Assembly: GCA_030998225.1 (NCBI GenBank)
Contig: JAPYXD010000266.1
Coordinates: 62,001-126,000, forward strand
Length of the DNA: 64,000 nucleotides
Direction: 5' to 3'
Source of the DNA: Diplolepis rosae
Lineage: Eukaryota > Arthropoda > Insecta > Hymenoptera > Diplolepididae
The notes beneath the pieces were generated by a model. That model worked only from the letters and a program-made list of their open reading frames with translations, made no database searches and was not told the origin of the DNA. A program made the position numbers and the translations under genes. Each line of letters starts with the position of its first letter. Position 1 is the stretch's first letter. Shown here in pieces: positions 21,943-33,892 of this stretch.

Positions 21943-22420
21943 TTAAACTTCATGAGCGGCTGGTTTCGTTTTTAAGCCGCGTATGACTCTTCCTTCCTCC
22001 TCGATGTTGTTGCAGGACTCCTCAGACTGGATCATGAGAGGGACAATCGTGTCGCGGGTGAGTTCAAAACTCATCACCCGACAAACAGCCCCCCTTATCG
22101 CGCCCCACATGTCGCAGACGAAGAGTGTGTGTTCCGTATCATCCACAGGGAAATCGCAGTAGCGACGCGTCTCCTCATCGTTTTTCTTGAAGCGCTTCAG
22201 GTACGCGTTAAAATAGTCATGGCCTGAAAGCGCTTGTTACAGTTAAAAGACGACCTCACCGTGCTTTCTCTCCAACCAGATGGCAAGGTCTAAGATTAGA
22301 CGGTGTGCCCATCTCCCGGTTTGCTCACTATGCCATTTGCGATCTTAAAAACGCACCAATCACATATCGTTGAGGGAAGACAGGGTGCGACAAACGTCAG
22401 ATCAATAATTGACCCTGCGT
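21943..22420 (-). pseudogene. R1-like LINE ORF2, 3' fragment
   Basis: The minus strand encodes the C-terminal end of an R1-clade LINE ORF2: SGHDYFNAYLKRF, YCDFPVDDTEHTLFVCDMW, then RDTIVPLMIQSEE and a stop at 21943. R1 elements normally insert in 28S rDNA and end with this Cys/His region followed by a short helical tail. A stop or frameshift lies near 22230, and sequence further upstream (to about 22420) keeps only weak coding character. The stretch is more GC-rich than its surroundings, consistent with transposon origin. No reverse transcriptase core is present. Confidence 0.75.
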
Positions 22421-22481
22421 CCCTCCTCCGAAAGTAAGCTTTCAAACTCGATTTAGCACAATCAGTTGGTTTCTGGCGAAA

Positions 22482-22777
22482 CACTTAGGCGACCATCTCA
22501 CACATCGAACATTGCGCAGAGAAAAAAGCATGAATCGGGTTTTGAATCGCTTCCGCATCCAGCGTATCCTCCAGATCTGGCCCCCAGCGACTATTATCTA
22601 TTCCCAAACCTCAAGAGATGGCTGTCTGGTAGGCGTTTTGAGTCGAACGAAGAAGTTTAATGGAAAATAGAAGGGTATTTTGGAGGGTTTGACAAATCGT
22701 ATTCTTTGGAAGGTATAGAAAAGTTGAAAGATCGTTGGACTCGTTTCGAGCTAAAAGGAGAGTACATTGCAAAATAA
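22482..22777 (+). pseudogene. Mariner transposase C-terminal fragment
   Basis: Reading gives SHTSNIAQ, ESLPHPAYPPDLAPSDYYLF (third catalytic Asp in APSD), PNLKRWLSGRRFESNEEV, and after a stop near 22660 GFDKSYSLEGIEKLKDRW and a natural end at 22775-22777. This is the last third of a DD34D mariner transposase; the first two aspartates are gone. About 30 bp after the stop an uncharacterised tail follows, with no clear terminal repeat. It directly follows the R1-like fragment, which is on the opposite strand. Confidence 0.82.
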
Positions 22778-22799
22778 AACCGATTTTTGCCAAAAAAAT

Positions 22800-23120
22800 T
22801 AATTCTTGTTCATTTGATCACGTCAATATCAAACACCCTAGTAATAGCTTATTTAAACGATATTAAAATTATTCCTAATCGCTGCGGGTTCGAACCATCT
22901 ATACTTATAACTAATGCATACTAAGCTACAGATTAAACCTATCTACTACGCACGCTTTGAGTAAGAAAAAGAAAATAGCTTTTTCCTTTTTCATTTAAAA
23001 AAAAGTTAATAACTTTAGGAAGATTTAATTCACATTCACAATATTATGAAATTAACTTGAGTTTCAGTATAAACTTACAAGAAATAAACTTGAATGTATG
23101 CGTAAATAGAAAACAAACTC
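22800..23120. other. AT-rich spacer
   Basis: Nothing recognised. Confidence 0.35.
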
Positions 23121-23124
23121 AATT

Positions 23125-23640
23125 CACGGTCGGTACTCGTGTCTACTTGTACGTTGACTCCACAAAACGTTTCCGAGTCGATTTCTCGTGTCGATTACTA
23201 TTTGTCGTTATAAATATAATTGCTTTTATCATTTCAAAGGGTTGAGACTGTCATTAGTTTCATTAAATGCTTGCCTTTCAGATTAGATGTTGCTCATATT
23301 GCATTGATCACATTATGGACTTGATATTATTTTGCTATGATATGGCTATTTGCAGAATTGCAAGCTGCCACAAACAAGAAGAAGAAGAAGCTTGCCTTTC
23401 AGTTACTATTACACATTATGCGGAATAACTCAGCTTTTATACAACCGAATGTCATGAAATTTTGTCACAACATTTATAATGGATGTAGGATTAAATGCCC
23501 AAAGATCTAACAGATGTTGCCACTAGCATTGGTTATTTTTGGCTTGTGTGGATACTTTTGTCACAGACCTTGTAATTCTATTCATGTTAGGAAACGTTTG
23601 TCGGAGTCAAAGTATAAATAGTCACGAGTGCCGATCGTAT
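23125..23640. repeat. Inverted-repeat unit, about 515 bp
   Basis: CACGGTCGGTACTCGTGTCT followed by TTGACTCCACAAAACGTTTC (23125-23174) is matched in reverse by AAACGTTTGTCGGAGTCAA and AGTCACGAGTGCCGATCG (23591-23637). The arms are about 50 bp with a few changes. No coding frame inside; no target duplication established. A MITE-like element. Confidence 0.6.
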
Positions 23641-23644
23641 GTCA

Positions 23645-24868
23645 AATTTATTCTCTATTTAATTTCTCGAGAATAAAAAAAAAAAATTTTTGTCCTTTAG
23701 GGCTTTGAATGTAGAAATTTCATGCTTTAATTTGAAAAAAAAAAGATTAACTTTAAAAAAAAACATGAAGACATTTTTAAATCATTCAACATCTAGATCA
23801 AAAAATTTTGTATCTCAAAGGAAAGTATTTACAGGCATGCGAAATACGGCCTATCTTCACAAGACTCAAAAATTACCCCCGTTCTATCTTTTATAATTGT
23901 CATTCAACTGGAAAGATTTTTGGAGGCTAAAGTACCACGTAATAAAATGTTTTACTCCAATTTTAGATAAATCGGAAAACATCACATTTTCAGTTGGGTA
24001 CACTCGGGAAATAATGCCCCATTTAAACATGTAGCCAAAATCTTTAGGTATTTTTTTGTTGCGATACTCACCAAAGTGCATCTTAGTAGCTGTTTTAAAA
24101 CTTCATATTCAATTATTCTTTTGTGGTTTCCATTATATATATATATATATTATCAACGAAAACTTTTCAGAATTCAAGTCGTACTTCAGTTATAATTTTT
24201 CATTTATCAACTGCCAATGACCATGGTTCTATTCGTGTTTTTAGCATAGTTAAAGCATCAAAAACATCTAATTCTACAAAAATAAAAAATTATATCAAAA
24301 ATTAAATGTCTTTTAGAACTTGAATTTTTATACAAGTTTTCAATCCCTCCTTAAAATCTAAAACTTTGACTAAAAAGTTTTATAATAATTAAAAAATAAA
24401 GTAACCGGAAGAATACAATAAAATTTAATAATACAAATACAATTTCTGAATCTAATATGCAATCTATTTTTGCAAGCAAGTTATAACGCAATTTTAACTG
24501 CCATTTGGTTTGGTAATAAGATAAAGTTAATGATAAATTTGAGTAGAAAAATCATTAAAATTGAATACTTTCTATCCGTATCTTTACTTAACTCAAATGT
24601 CACTAATAAATCATATTCTAACCAAAAAATGGAAGAAATACCGTACTTTTACATTTTCAGATGAAAATAGCTTCGAAATGCAATGATACTTGTTAATTTG
24701 ACTAACATTGGGAACAAAAATATTGGCCAAAGAGAAAGTTATTAGAACCAGGTTCACGAAACATTTTGAACGAAACATTGATTGATCCGATAGACATCCT
24801 GCTGCCATCCTTGCATATACAATAAAACTAAGATAATTCAAGCTATCTTGCCTTAGTTGGCCGGATCA
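23645..24868. other. AT-rich region, (TA)n tract at 24136-24150
   Basis: No gene is supported. Contains a short (AT)n run and several A-rich runs (23676, 23736, 23756). Confidence 0.4.
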
Positions 24869-25926
24869 CTACACTGAGAGAAATCGGCTTTGGTCCCTGT
24901 GCACATAGCACATAAATTTTTTGTACAGTAGTTGCCTTGACCAAAAAAGTTGAGAGAAGCAACTACTTTTATAGTTATCATGACAGTAATTTGGACTTTT
25001 TTGTGTTTTCGGTTGTTGTGACCAAAGTTGATGATTAGAATGAGCTTTATACGTACCCCAACGGTTAGTACACGTACATTTTCTTTATGTGTACTGCCAA
25101 GCTCCTTTGGTTACTACAACCGCAGCGTTCGCTGTTGCGCTAGACAAATCAAGTATAACTTTCATTTTGTACAACGAGGTAAGCCTGTCGTGACAACTAT
25201 TAAATCTTGTAATAGTCACACAATTTAACTTGCACTGCACTGGAGATGAGTAGTTACTTCCAAAAAGATATGCAGCCTAAGTTGAATCCTGCCAATTCTC
25301 GTTCTCGATTCCTGGACTATATTTCACCGTGCCAAGCATTATCAGGTAAATAATTCTATTATAAATATAGTTTGACAATTCTTTCTAAATGATAAACGAT
25401 TTTGTTCGGGGACAATGCAATGCGTTCCAATTTTGCTGTCTCGTCGTATTTTGTCAAAACTATAGTCAGTCAAAAAAAGTTTATGGTAATGAAAAAAGTG
25501 ACAATTTTTTAACTTAATCGACGAAAGTTATCATAAATATCATTATACCGGATTATTTTTCTTAGATCTTTTCGGTGAAACTTTATTTTTTCTAATCAAA
25601 TTGAATTTGTATTTTGATAACTAAGAGAACCATACCTATAACCTCAAAAATAATTTTGGCTGGGTATTTACTGTCCGTAGACTTAGTCATTTCAACTAAA
25701 CTCTATGCGCGACTTTACGATGGACTTTGGTTCCTATAACCGCAGCGCTATGGTATTTCAAGTACCAGAATCGTGGTCTCAGTAACGTTCCTTGAAGTTG
25801 AAGTAAACACTTTTCCAATGTATGACAGCCACTACCATGATTGTCATGAGAACTTTAACACTTTTGTAAAGACGATTTTAATAAAAAAACTTTGGTCAGT
25901 GAAACCTAAAATTTCTCTCTGTGTAG
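24869..25926. mobile_element. CACNGAGA-end TIR element, 1.06 kb
   Basis: Begins CTACACTGAGAGAAATCGGC and ends AAATTTCTCTCTGTGTAG. The terminal 16 bp are inverted copies with one mismatch, and the subterminal CTTTGGTC also pairs with GACCAAAG-type sequence inside. Internally AACTTTGGTC-like phrases repeat in both orientations. The flanks each contain GGATCACT. Non-coding. Shares its CAC(G/T/A)GAGA terminus with the units at 26189-30468 and 42170-42712. Confidence 0.7.
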
Positions 25927-26059
25927 GCTATTTTTCCGTAGTTGGATGGATCACTAAAATATCTTGCCTTTATTGATTGGATTATGGTCTGTCTTGTCTT
26001 AATTGAACGCATCACTGGTTGATCTTTATTTTGCTGCATCATGGACCTATAACGACATA

Positions 26060-26135
26060 CTATTCGTCGTATTGGATCAGCCATTTTGAATTTCCGAATT
26101 TTTACTTCAAAAGTCATAATCAGCAACCCAAAAAC
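26060..26135 (-). repeat. Dispersed GGATC-CCATTTTGAATTT phrase
   Basis: TATTGGATCAGCCATTTTGA is the inverse of AAAATGGCTGATCCAATATG at about 41428 and resembles GACGGATCCAATATG at 8386. It is a scrap of the dispersed repeat best seen at 41.4 kb. Confidence 0.55.
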
Positions 26136-26659
26136 CCCTCGATAGTGAATGTTAATTGAGTTATGACGATTTTTTAATTTTCAGACTGCTACACGGAGAA
26201 AAATAGTTGAAGTAATTTTACTCAACTTCCGATCAAATTTAGGACATAAGGACAAGTTAGAAGTTATTTAGTATCTCTGTATTTATTTGTGATATATTAA
26301 ATGTTCGAAAATGAATCAAAGTTGAGTAAAATTCAGAAGTGTAGGGTGAAGTATGAAAGCGTGCATTAAAAATTTTTAAATATATATATTATTACTCGTA
26401 GTATAACTATAAAAAACCAATCTTTTATTAAATCACAAAAATAGCAGAGCTTTCCGTTCATTCTACTCTACGTTTCAATCGAGAGTTGAGTAAACCGTGA
26501 ATCGCAAGATTTATTCCAACAGCTACATCTATTCACGCAGGAACGAATGAAAGTAATCTGCGCCTTGGGCACACATAAAAAATTTTTAATTTCAAAAACT
26601 TTAATTCTTAAAATTAAATTGATATTATGAAAATTTAAACAAAAAAAAGTCGATAAGTG

Positions 26660-28012
26660 TAGGGGAGAAGCGGCGAAATTGGCGCGTCGTCTAAATTGGC
26701 GCACCCTATTTTTCAGAAAATGATAACATAACAAAAAATAAAAATAGTTCTATCGTGTGCATTCTTGTATGATATGTATTTGATAGAAAACATTATAAAA
26801 ATCTAATTGCTTAATACAGTTTTATTGCGATTAATCGTTTTTTGGCATAATGATTATGTTCGAAGCCATTGAGTTAAATCGTTAAATAATAGTAATTCAA
26901 GGTGAATTAGATTAATGCAACGATTTTATAATCTTTGATATTTAATCTTACGATTAGGATAGAATATTTGTATGAAAAAATAAGCAGTTTACGTAAAAAG
27001 TATTTAATTAATGAACGATACACTTGCGGCAAAATTGGCGCATACGAGATTCAAATCAGAGGCGAAGTTGGCACACGTGTTGTGTTTCTGGAAACCGGTG
27101 ACTGAAGTCAAGTACTCGGATATTTATGATTGAAAATATAAAGAAGATAGTAAGTACACAATTATTAATATATAGATATATACATTTGAATGTTGCTGGA
27201 CTTTTCTGCTAATCTTTTTCTTAAGATTTTTTGAGACATGGGAGGTAATGTGGTTCGCAAAACTGATGTAACGACTTTGTAAGGTTATATTCATTTGAAC
27301 AATCAGTGGTTAAATTTTTTTTTTAAGTTTGAGGTATTAAGGCATTTTAAAAGCGATTTTTAATAATTAATTTGCAGTCTAACAGTGTTTTGAAAGTTTT
27401 CTCGATTTTAAGATGTGAAAGCAATGTAAGTAAAAAATTTGTATTTTTGATTGATTGTTTCTATTAATTATAAGTCTTATAAAGTTAATAATTGTATATA
27501 CTTCTGATTACAAATTCAAATAATTCTCTATAAAAATGATTTCAATTTGAATATTCACTTAAATATCCACAATTGCCAGTATTTTATTGTACAAATATAA
27601 AATATATTTTAACTTTGGCTGGTTTATGTGAATAAATGTATAAAAAACTTCACATATCTTGATATACTATCTCAAATTTAGTTTCAAATTATAACTACCT
27701 CTTTTCATCAACCTTTGCTACTGAAATGTAATTCTAAATCTATGAAAATATAACTAATACGTGGCAAGATAAGATTATAATATTAGTGTGTCAATTTACC
27801 CGACATGGCGGGTAAATTGACGCAGGTGCAGTCCTTCGGAAATCTGAATAAAAACCTGCTTTAATAATTTTCAATACAATCTTTATCCATTGGAAAGTAT
27901 AGAAAAGATATCCAGCCATTAAATAAATATTTTTTCATAATTTTTAGTCATATACTTTCTTTTTAAACTCGCAGTTTCTATTAGGTGCGCCAATTTCGCC
28001 GCTTCTCCCCTA
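26660..28012. mobile_element. GGGGAGAAGCGGCG-end TIR element, 1.35 kb
   Basis: TAGGGGAGAAGCGGCGAAAT followed by TGGCGC at the left is repeated inverted as GCGCCAATTTCGCCGC followed by TTCTCCCCTA at the right, about 26 bp without a mismatch. TA stands at both ends, which fits a mariner-type TA target. Inside, AAATTGGCGCACCC (26691), AAATTGGCGCATAC (27030) and TAAATTGACGCAG (27813) repeat the terminal motif, and TTTACCCGACATGGCGGG followed by TAAATTG forms a small hairpin at 27795-27818. No coding frame. AAATTGGCGCTGC at 50619 is a likely stray relative. Confidence 0.8.
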
Positions 28013-28555
28013 TTACATAAAATATGAAATATCACATACATTACTCAGGCAGAATAATAATTTGGAATTCGCAAATGTAAAATCCATATTTTGGAAATTA
28101 AAAACACAGAAAATAAAAGAACCTTCTTTTAAATTTTTTTATACAAGATGCTTCTTAATAATAATGCAATTTTTTATTGTACATTTAAAAATTTAGTTTC
28201 ACTAAACTTCATACGTCGTTATAATAAAAATCTATACTAAATGTAATTTAATAATTATATTATATATATCAATAATCATAGTTATAATAATTGATTAATT
28301 ACATTAATTTTTAAAAATATTTTATTAATTATTTATGAAAAAAGTTGATTTATTTTTACTTGAGTAAGGCTGAAAAATTTTATTGACGGCACTTACTCTC
28401 ACAAGCTCTGAATAACTCATGCAGTCACTATATAAGAAAGTTCCAAATTTTATATCTCAGCATTGTAAGCGAGCATGTGCGTGATTCGACGAAAGCGTAT
28501 CGTACTATATATAAGTGTAGTTATTAGGTTTATATATGTAAGGTTATATGTTTAA

Positions 28556-30018
28556 GGACGTTCTCTTGAAAATCACTTTTCTTTAGATTTCTTTCAAACT
28601 TCGTAAATAAGTACTTTTTACCATGATCTACAAAGCGGTAAAAAGATTAGCATCAAGACCGGTACTTAAAATCGAGAAATTAAGCTCCAAAGTTGAATCT
28701 CTTAACACGTGTTAGATAGGCGTAGTTCAGTTTCGCGATACCTTTCTTTACGTTAAAAGCACAATGTTCTTTAGATTTTTTTGGAAAACTAGTATATTAT
28801 ACTAGAGATTATAAGGAATCGTATGCCATCATAAAAAATACGCGTACCGGGACTACTTTTAAAGATATACGTTGTTGAAACTTGCAGTTGCACAAATTCT
28901 TAGCCGGCATGCTGAAGCAAATATGGTGACTTGGCAACACCGCATCAACAGCGCGCGCGTACGCTTACCGCGAGCCGTACGATTCGTACGAATGCCTTAT
29001 TTTTGCAGTTAGACGTTTGTGTAAATTGAATGATGTTGCAATTAATCGATACAGGTGAAATAAATTTTAGAAGCTTGTGAATAAACAACACGAATGAAAA
29101 ATAAACTCTTATTGTATTTACTTATAACGTTTATAATCATTTACAAAAAGTAATAAAGCTCGTTTACTTTCTTCAATTTTTTATGATGTTTGTTTTGAAA
29201 ATATTTTAAACAAAATACTTAAAAATAAAAAGATAAATGTTTAATGAAGTCAACATTTATAATTGCATACAAAACTAATAAAGCTCGTTTTACTATAATA
29301 CTTTTCAGTTTTAGCTTAGAAATAAGCAACAATTTTTCAAAAATCATTTGTTTTTTCAGTCTTCAAGAATTCGACTAATCTAGATACAACTTTTCGGTCT
29401 TTCGTAATTTTGATTTTATTATTATTTTTCTCTGTAAACATTGCATGAATGCCCTCTGATCCTTTATTTTGATATAAATCAAATATTTTTTTATACGTAA
29501 TGTTATGCTTAGCCAATTTCTTTAAAAATGTAAGAGAAATTATGCCTTGTAGTTTATTCAAAAATTGCAAATTAAAATTAACTCTATTACTCTCCAGAAT
29601 CTCATTGTAACATACATAATAAGACTTTTGAAAGCTTATGAGATTTTTTTCACTCTTGGAAGCATGAACAATTTTTTCTAAAATTCTAACATCACTATTG
29701 CATCGTGAAGGTTTTGTAATTCGTCGATTTTTGTGAAATAAATAATCCATTTTTGTTGCGAAATTTATTACACATCTTATTAGTATTTACAAACTATCAA
29801 TAAACTCATAATATAACCTCTCTCACACCATATGCTTTCGACTCGATATGAGAAAGACAGGGAAGCGGTGTTGTCAAATCGCACAAATCGACGCAGAAGA
29901 CAGATTTTGTTACTTTTGCGCATAAACGGTGCTCAACTCATTTGGTTAGAAAGCTTAACAGTAATCCTACTACCTATGATAGAGTAGGATGAGCACATCT
30001 ACGGGCAAGAGAACGTCC
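28556..30018. mobile_element. TTAA-flanked TIR element, 1.46 kb
   Basis: TTAAGGACGTTCTCTTG at the left and CAAGAGAACGTCCTTAA at the right are perfect inverted copies of 17 bp, with TTAA as the apparent target duplication (28552-28555 and 30019-30022). Farther in, TTGGCAACACCGC (28932) pairs with GCGGTGTTGTCAA (29865). TTAA targets are used by piggyBac and Kolobok elements, but the termini do not start CCC/GGG and no known transposase is seen. The one open frame inside is described separately. Confidence 0.8.
29337..29750 (-). CDS. Unassigned 137-codon frame inside the TTAA element
   Basis: An uninterrupted minus-strand frame from ATG 29750 to 29337, wholly within the TTAA-flanked element and preceded by about 270 bp to its right end. 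The protein is basic and helix-rich: MDYLFHKNRRITKPSR, then NLQFLNKLQGIISLTFLKKL, then ITYKKIFDLYQNKGSEGIH and a Lys-rich tail. No zinc finger, DDE triad or membrane segment is visible. It could be the C-terminal end of a larger transposase left after internal deletion, or an accessory protein of the element. I do not recognise the family. The location inside precise TIRs and the absence of stops suggest real coding sequence of fairly recent origin. Confidence 0.5.
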   Translation of the reverse strand: MDYLFHKNRRITKPSRCNSDVRILEKIVHASKSEKNLISFQKSYYVCYNEILESNRVNFNLQFLNKLQGIISLTFLKKLAKHNITYKKIFDLYQNKGSEGIHAMFTEKNNNKIKITKDRKVVSRLVEFLKTEKTNDF

Positions 30019-30469
30019 TTAAGTGTATTTGTAATTTGAAATATGATTGGCTACGTCTGAATGGTGTGAATCTATTTGTAAGTTGTTTATGTTTATACCG
30101 GATGACTATTGGCAGGCTCGAGGTAAGAATTTTTTTTTATTTGAGAGAACCATACCATTGCCAGTTCAAATAATACGCCCGATGCTCATTTTACCCAACT
30201 ACGGTTTGAAGCACCTCAAGCGTCGGTGATATACTTATACATTTCATGTTAACCCACTGACGCATGTTGGTGCCCTGTCGTCAATAACGTTTAACTCAAC
30301 TCCTTACTATTCCCTATGTAACGCTTATTGTTATTCACTTTAGGTGAATTAGGTATATATCAAATTCATTTTACCCGACTAGGATTTAATAGATGTTCAA
30401 ATGTCCTTATGTCCCAAGTTTAATCGACAGAGCTGAGTAAAATTACTTCAACTATTTTTCTCCTTGTAT

Positions 30470-32180
30470 ATTATATTATATACTATATTTCTATAGATTT
30501 TATTATGAGAAATTCGAATCTGTTGCCCAAATTAACGAGTAATATGGCGTTTCAAAGTTATTTCCATCTAAAAATGTCAAAAACGGCCTTTTTTGCACTT
30601 TTGGCTTAGAATATCTCAAAATCCTGATTTGCTTGACAAATTCTACTTCCAGATCTGCATTCAGCGCAAAAAATACAATGTATATAATTTAAAAGTTACA
30701 CATTCATTATCAATACAATGATGTATTTAATAATTTTTTCTGAATCATTTCAGTCGATTATGTCGATCATTAGAAGACTGTATCACTCACCGTGATTCTC
30801 TGTTAACATAGCCTGTGAAAATCATACTTTGTGTTCTTGATTGGTTTACTTTAATACCACTTATCATGTGTAGGGAAAAAAATTTGACTAGGCGACCGAG
30901 AGAATCAAGAATTTAATTAACTTTAAGAATCCATACAACTAGAGTATGTGAAACTTTTAGTTACATTGTATAAACTGTTAGACTAAAACAAGATTTGTCA
31001 CAAAATTTCTAAATAAAAAAAAATATACTTTTTTTCGCTGAATTGAGTATAGTTTTTAGACCTTAAAATGAACGAAAGATTCAGATAAATTGGGAATAAA
31101 AATGCTTATTGTAGTCACTTGTTTGTCTGGTATCATGAAAGTAAATATCGCCGTTCTAGCCAAATTGAATTTAGTGGCCAGATTTGTTGCTTACCTACTA
31201 TTTTTAATTATTTGAACTAAGATATATTTTTGCACGAACTATTTCCAATATGTCGTTAGGTAAACACAGTATTACATTGAATGTTGACATCAACGCGCAA
31301 ATTATTTAGTACAATACTTTTAAAGTGTTTAAAAGTTTAAATGAATCTCAAGCTGTCATTTGACGTCACTTTCGCTATATTTGTTATCAGGTGGCAGTTA
31401 TTTCTTATGTTGAGTCTCAAGAAAATTGAAGAACAAATATTTATGATTTGTCCGTGCTCAGAAAGTTTCTTTAGAGATCATCCTCTGTAAAATGTAGGAG
31501 ATTTCATTGTTTATTGCATTCAACTGTTCAATTTATCACTTTAGAAAATGTCAGTCTTATTCGAAAAAGTAGTCTTAAGCTCTTTACAATTATATTATGG
31601 GAAAAACCCAAGGGACTAGAATTAAGAAATTGTCTCCACCCGGCAATTACGGTTGTCGGCAAACATTTCATTTGTATTCAATTGTATTGCCACCGCCTGT
31701 CCGGGCCCAGATTAGTATCGTAAATATACTCTATTCAAGATAAGTGCGGAAAACTGTACTTACTCCCACCAAAATTGTTACTGACCAATCATTTTCCGTG
31801 TACAAATTAGCATACTCCCATCAATTTGAAAACTTCGAAATCTCCTTGAACGACAAAAACAGACAGAACGGGACAGACTTTTAAACTGCAAAGATAATAT
31901 TGAAGTATCCTTCATTTTGTACAACAACTACGAGTTGTAACTAATCCTAACTTAGAATAATGTTAACAAACTTTGATATTGTGTAAAGTGCTATTAATTT
32001 ATGTGTTTAAAGTAAATATACAAGTTGTTTCATAAACGCTCAATATTCACGTTTTTTTTTTTATTGATTCTCACTATTTCCCGATCATCACAGTATTCAG
32101 TTTGATTTCATCACAAAAACATTTTATATCTCTGTTCCAGTTATACTATAATGTTAGGATCGAACAAGTGATATAGCTGA
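30470..32180. other. AT-rich region without recognised gene
   Basis: 1.7 kb with only short frames, none showing a motif. The frame at 31514-31723 begins without context and lacks homology that I can see. No inverted repeat longer than about 12 bp was noticed. Confidence 0.4.
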
Positions 32181-32199
32181 AATCGTTAAATTGGTCGAA

Positions 32200-32711
32200 G
32201 ATATTTACTTTAGCTGATTCGAAGATCTTACATTCACTTGTTCGTTTCCAGCTAAATGTTTAGATGTAACAAAGATTAACTTCCCTGGCACAGCTGCAAT
32301 TTTTTCCATGTGAGATGCATAAACCATGTATGTACCTGTTTTGTGTAAATCCTTGCATAAACTTTTGCTAATGTCTAGAAGATATTCATTCTCGCCGTTT
32401 TAGACTATTGATATGTGAGAAAACATGCCGCAGTGATGTATGGTTCTATGGATTTCTAACTTACATTGTATAATCCTTGTTTCGCCGTATTCATTAATTC
32501 GTAAAAGTTGTACATAGTTTTGAGTAATATTAATTTTTGATTCGGGCAATTCGCAGTTTCTGACCGCCAACAAAGATAGAATTGTTATGTTCAGTGTTAT
32601 AACCCACAATCGTATCCAATACAAAAGCTGACATTGCTTATTATTACGAAAAGTAATAACCAAATCATCTGAAAATAAGGTAAGTATTAGTATTTGAAGC
32701 AAGAGCTTCAA
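32200..32711 (-). pseudogene. Env-like frame of the gypsy-type element
   Basis: Starts at ATG 32711 with a hydrophobic leader (LLLQILILTLF) that looks like a signal peptide. It then shows cysteine-containing segments such as VRNCELPESKINI and HRTIHHCGMFSHISIV; one in-frame stop near 32400 is followed by more of the same frame to about 32205. Position directly after the integrase on the same strand, a secretory leader and scattered cysteines fit the env gene of errantivirus-type gypsy elements. Only the N-terminal part is present: no furin site, fusion peptide or membrane anchor follows. Identification rests on context and general layout, so confidence is moderate. Confidence 0.55.
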
Positions 32712-32757
32712 TTCCCTCTTTTAAACGTTATTGGTGATTATCACTTGATAATTTCAG

Positions 32758-33355
32758 CTAATCATCACTAACATTCTTACGTTCATTCCTTTTTAAGTTT
32801 ACTGTATGGTTTAGGTATGAAATTCTGAGTCGGTTTGCATGCACTATTTTGTTTTCTTTTTTATATAGAATTTTTATGTTATTTTTTTCGATAATTTCTA
32901 GAATTTTATGAGATCCTAAATGATGGTCTCCAAATTTGTTTGGCTTAGGGCCTTTTAAGAGGAAAACATAATCTCCAATGCTGAAATTCCCAGGATTTAT
33001 TGTTCTATCATAATACTTTTTTGAACGTTCCTTTAATCCAATTAAATGATCATAAACAAGAGTTCTTGTACCATTTAATCGAGTTACTAAATCAATCATA
33101 TATCCTTTATACGAAGGGAGGATATCTGATTCTTTTAAAAAGTTACTTAAAAGTCACTTTATAAGGAGTAGGTTTTGTGCTTTCTGATATACAAGTATTA
33201 TAATTCAGAATTACAATTTCTAAGCTCTCATTGCCTTAAAAATTCATCCAAGGAACGATGAGATCTTTCAAATGAACCGTTGGATTGAGGGTGAAAAGCT
33301 ATGGTTTTAATTTTTTTAATTTTGAATCTTTTAGAAACTCTGCATGAGTTTACTC
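32758..33355 (-). pseudogene. Gypsy integrase, core end and C-terminal domain
   Basis: On the minus strand, IAFHPQSNGSFERSH (about 33270) is the end of the integrase catalytic core, with the E of the D,D-35-E triad in FERSH. After a frame break, RTLVYDHLIGLKERSKKYYD and the GDYVFLLKGPKPNKFGDH segment form the C-terminal binding domain (GPY/F-like). The frame ends at 32758, 47 bp before the env-like ATG. The core upstream is interrupted at about 33356 by sequence of other origin that runs to about 33890. Confidence 0.8.
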
Positions 33356-33890
33356 AAAAAATTTTGACTTTGAACGGTGAATACGACTCTAAGAGCTCCG
33401 AATAAACAAATAAATTTCCTTACAGACATCCGCTATTTTGGTGGCTAGTGTGTTTCTCGTTGAATAATAACCAATTTTTCAGTTATGCATTATGTAAAAA
33501 TTTATTCAATTTCCCTAAAAATTAAATATATCAAGTAGGCACCTAAAAGAGTGTGAATGCAATCTGGCTGATAGTTACTGTAAATTAAGTATAATAACAA
33601 AATATTGAAATGTTAGCGTGATCGATAAAACATAAATTATGGACTACTTGGAAATGTTGAGATTTCGATCTTATTTTCTCGTTAATTTCTGGGGAAAAAA
33701 ATTATTTTGAGGTCATATTCTGATTCGTCGTTTGCTAATATACAAATTAGCCGTCTCAGTTTTTAGTGAATAATTATTTAACAGTATTTAAAACGCAAAA
33801 AACAATTTTTTTTGAAAAATTTCTATCTTTTTTCTATCGAAAGATTTTTCATTTTGTCCATTTTTTTCGGTTTTAAATACTGTGCGGCGT
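33356..33890. other. Insertion in the integrase core, with hairpin
   Basis: Integrase reading stops at about 33356 and resumes at about 33893 (LVRLKT, QPMVITDTP on the minus strand). The 535 bp between do not fit the integrase frame. ACAGTATTTAAAAC (33781) and GTTTTAAATACTGT (33869) form a 14-bp inverted pair at its right side. The central catalytic residues of the integrase are missing here, so replacement as well as insertion is possible. Confidence 0.5.
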
Positions 33891-33892
33891 GT

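Larger units (their letters stand above)
26189..30468. mobile_element. CACGGAGA-end TIR unit, 4.3 kb, with nested elements
   Basis: CTACACGGAGAAAAATAGTT and GAAGTAATTTTACTCAAC at the left return inverted as GAGTAAAATTACTTC and AACTATTTTTCTCCTTGTA at the right. Similarity goes on for about 75 bp, including GGACATAAGGACA in both arms. The interior holds two other TIR units (26660-28012 and 28556-30018) that account for most of the length, so the outer element was much shorter when it inserted. No target duplication could be fixed. Confidence 0.75.
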
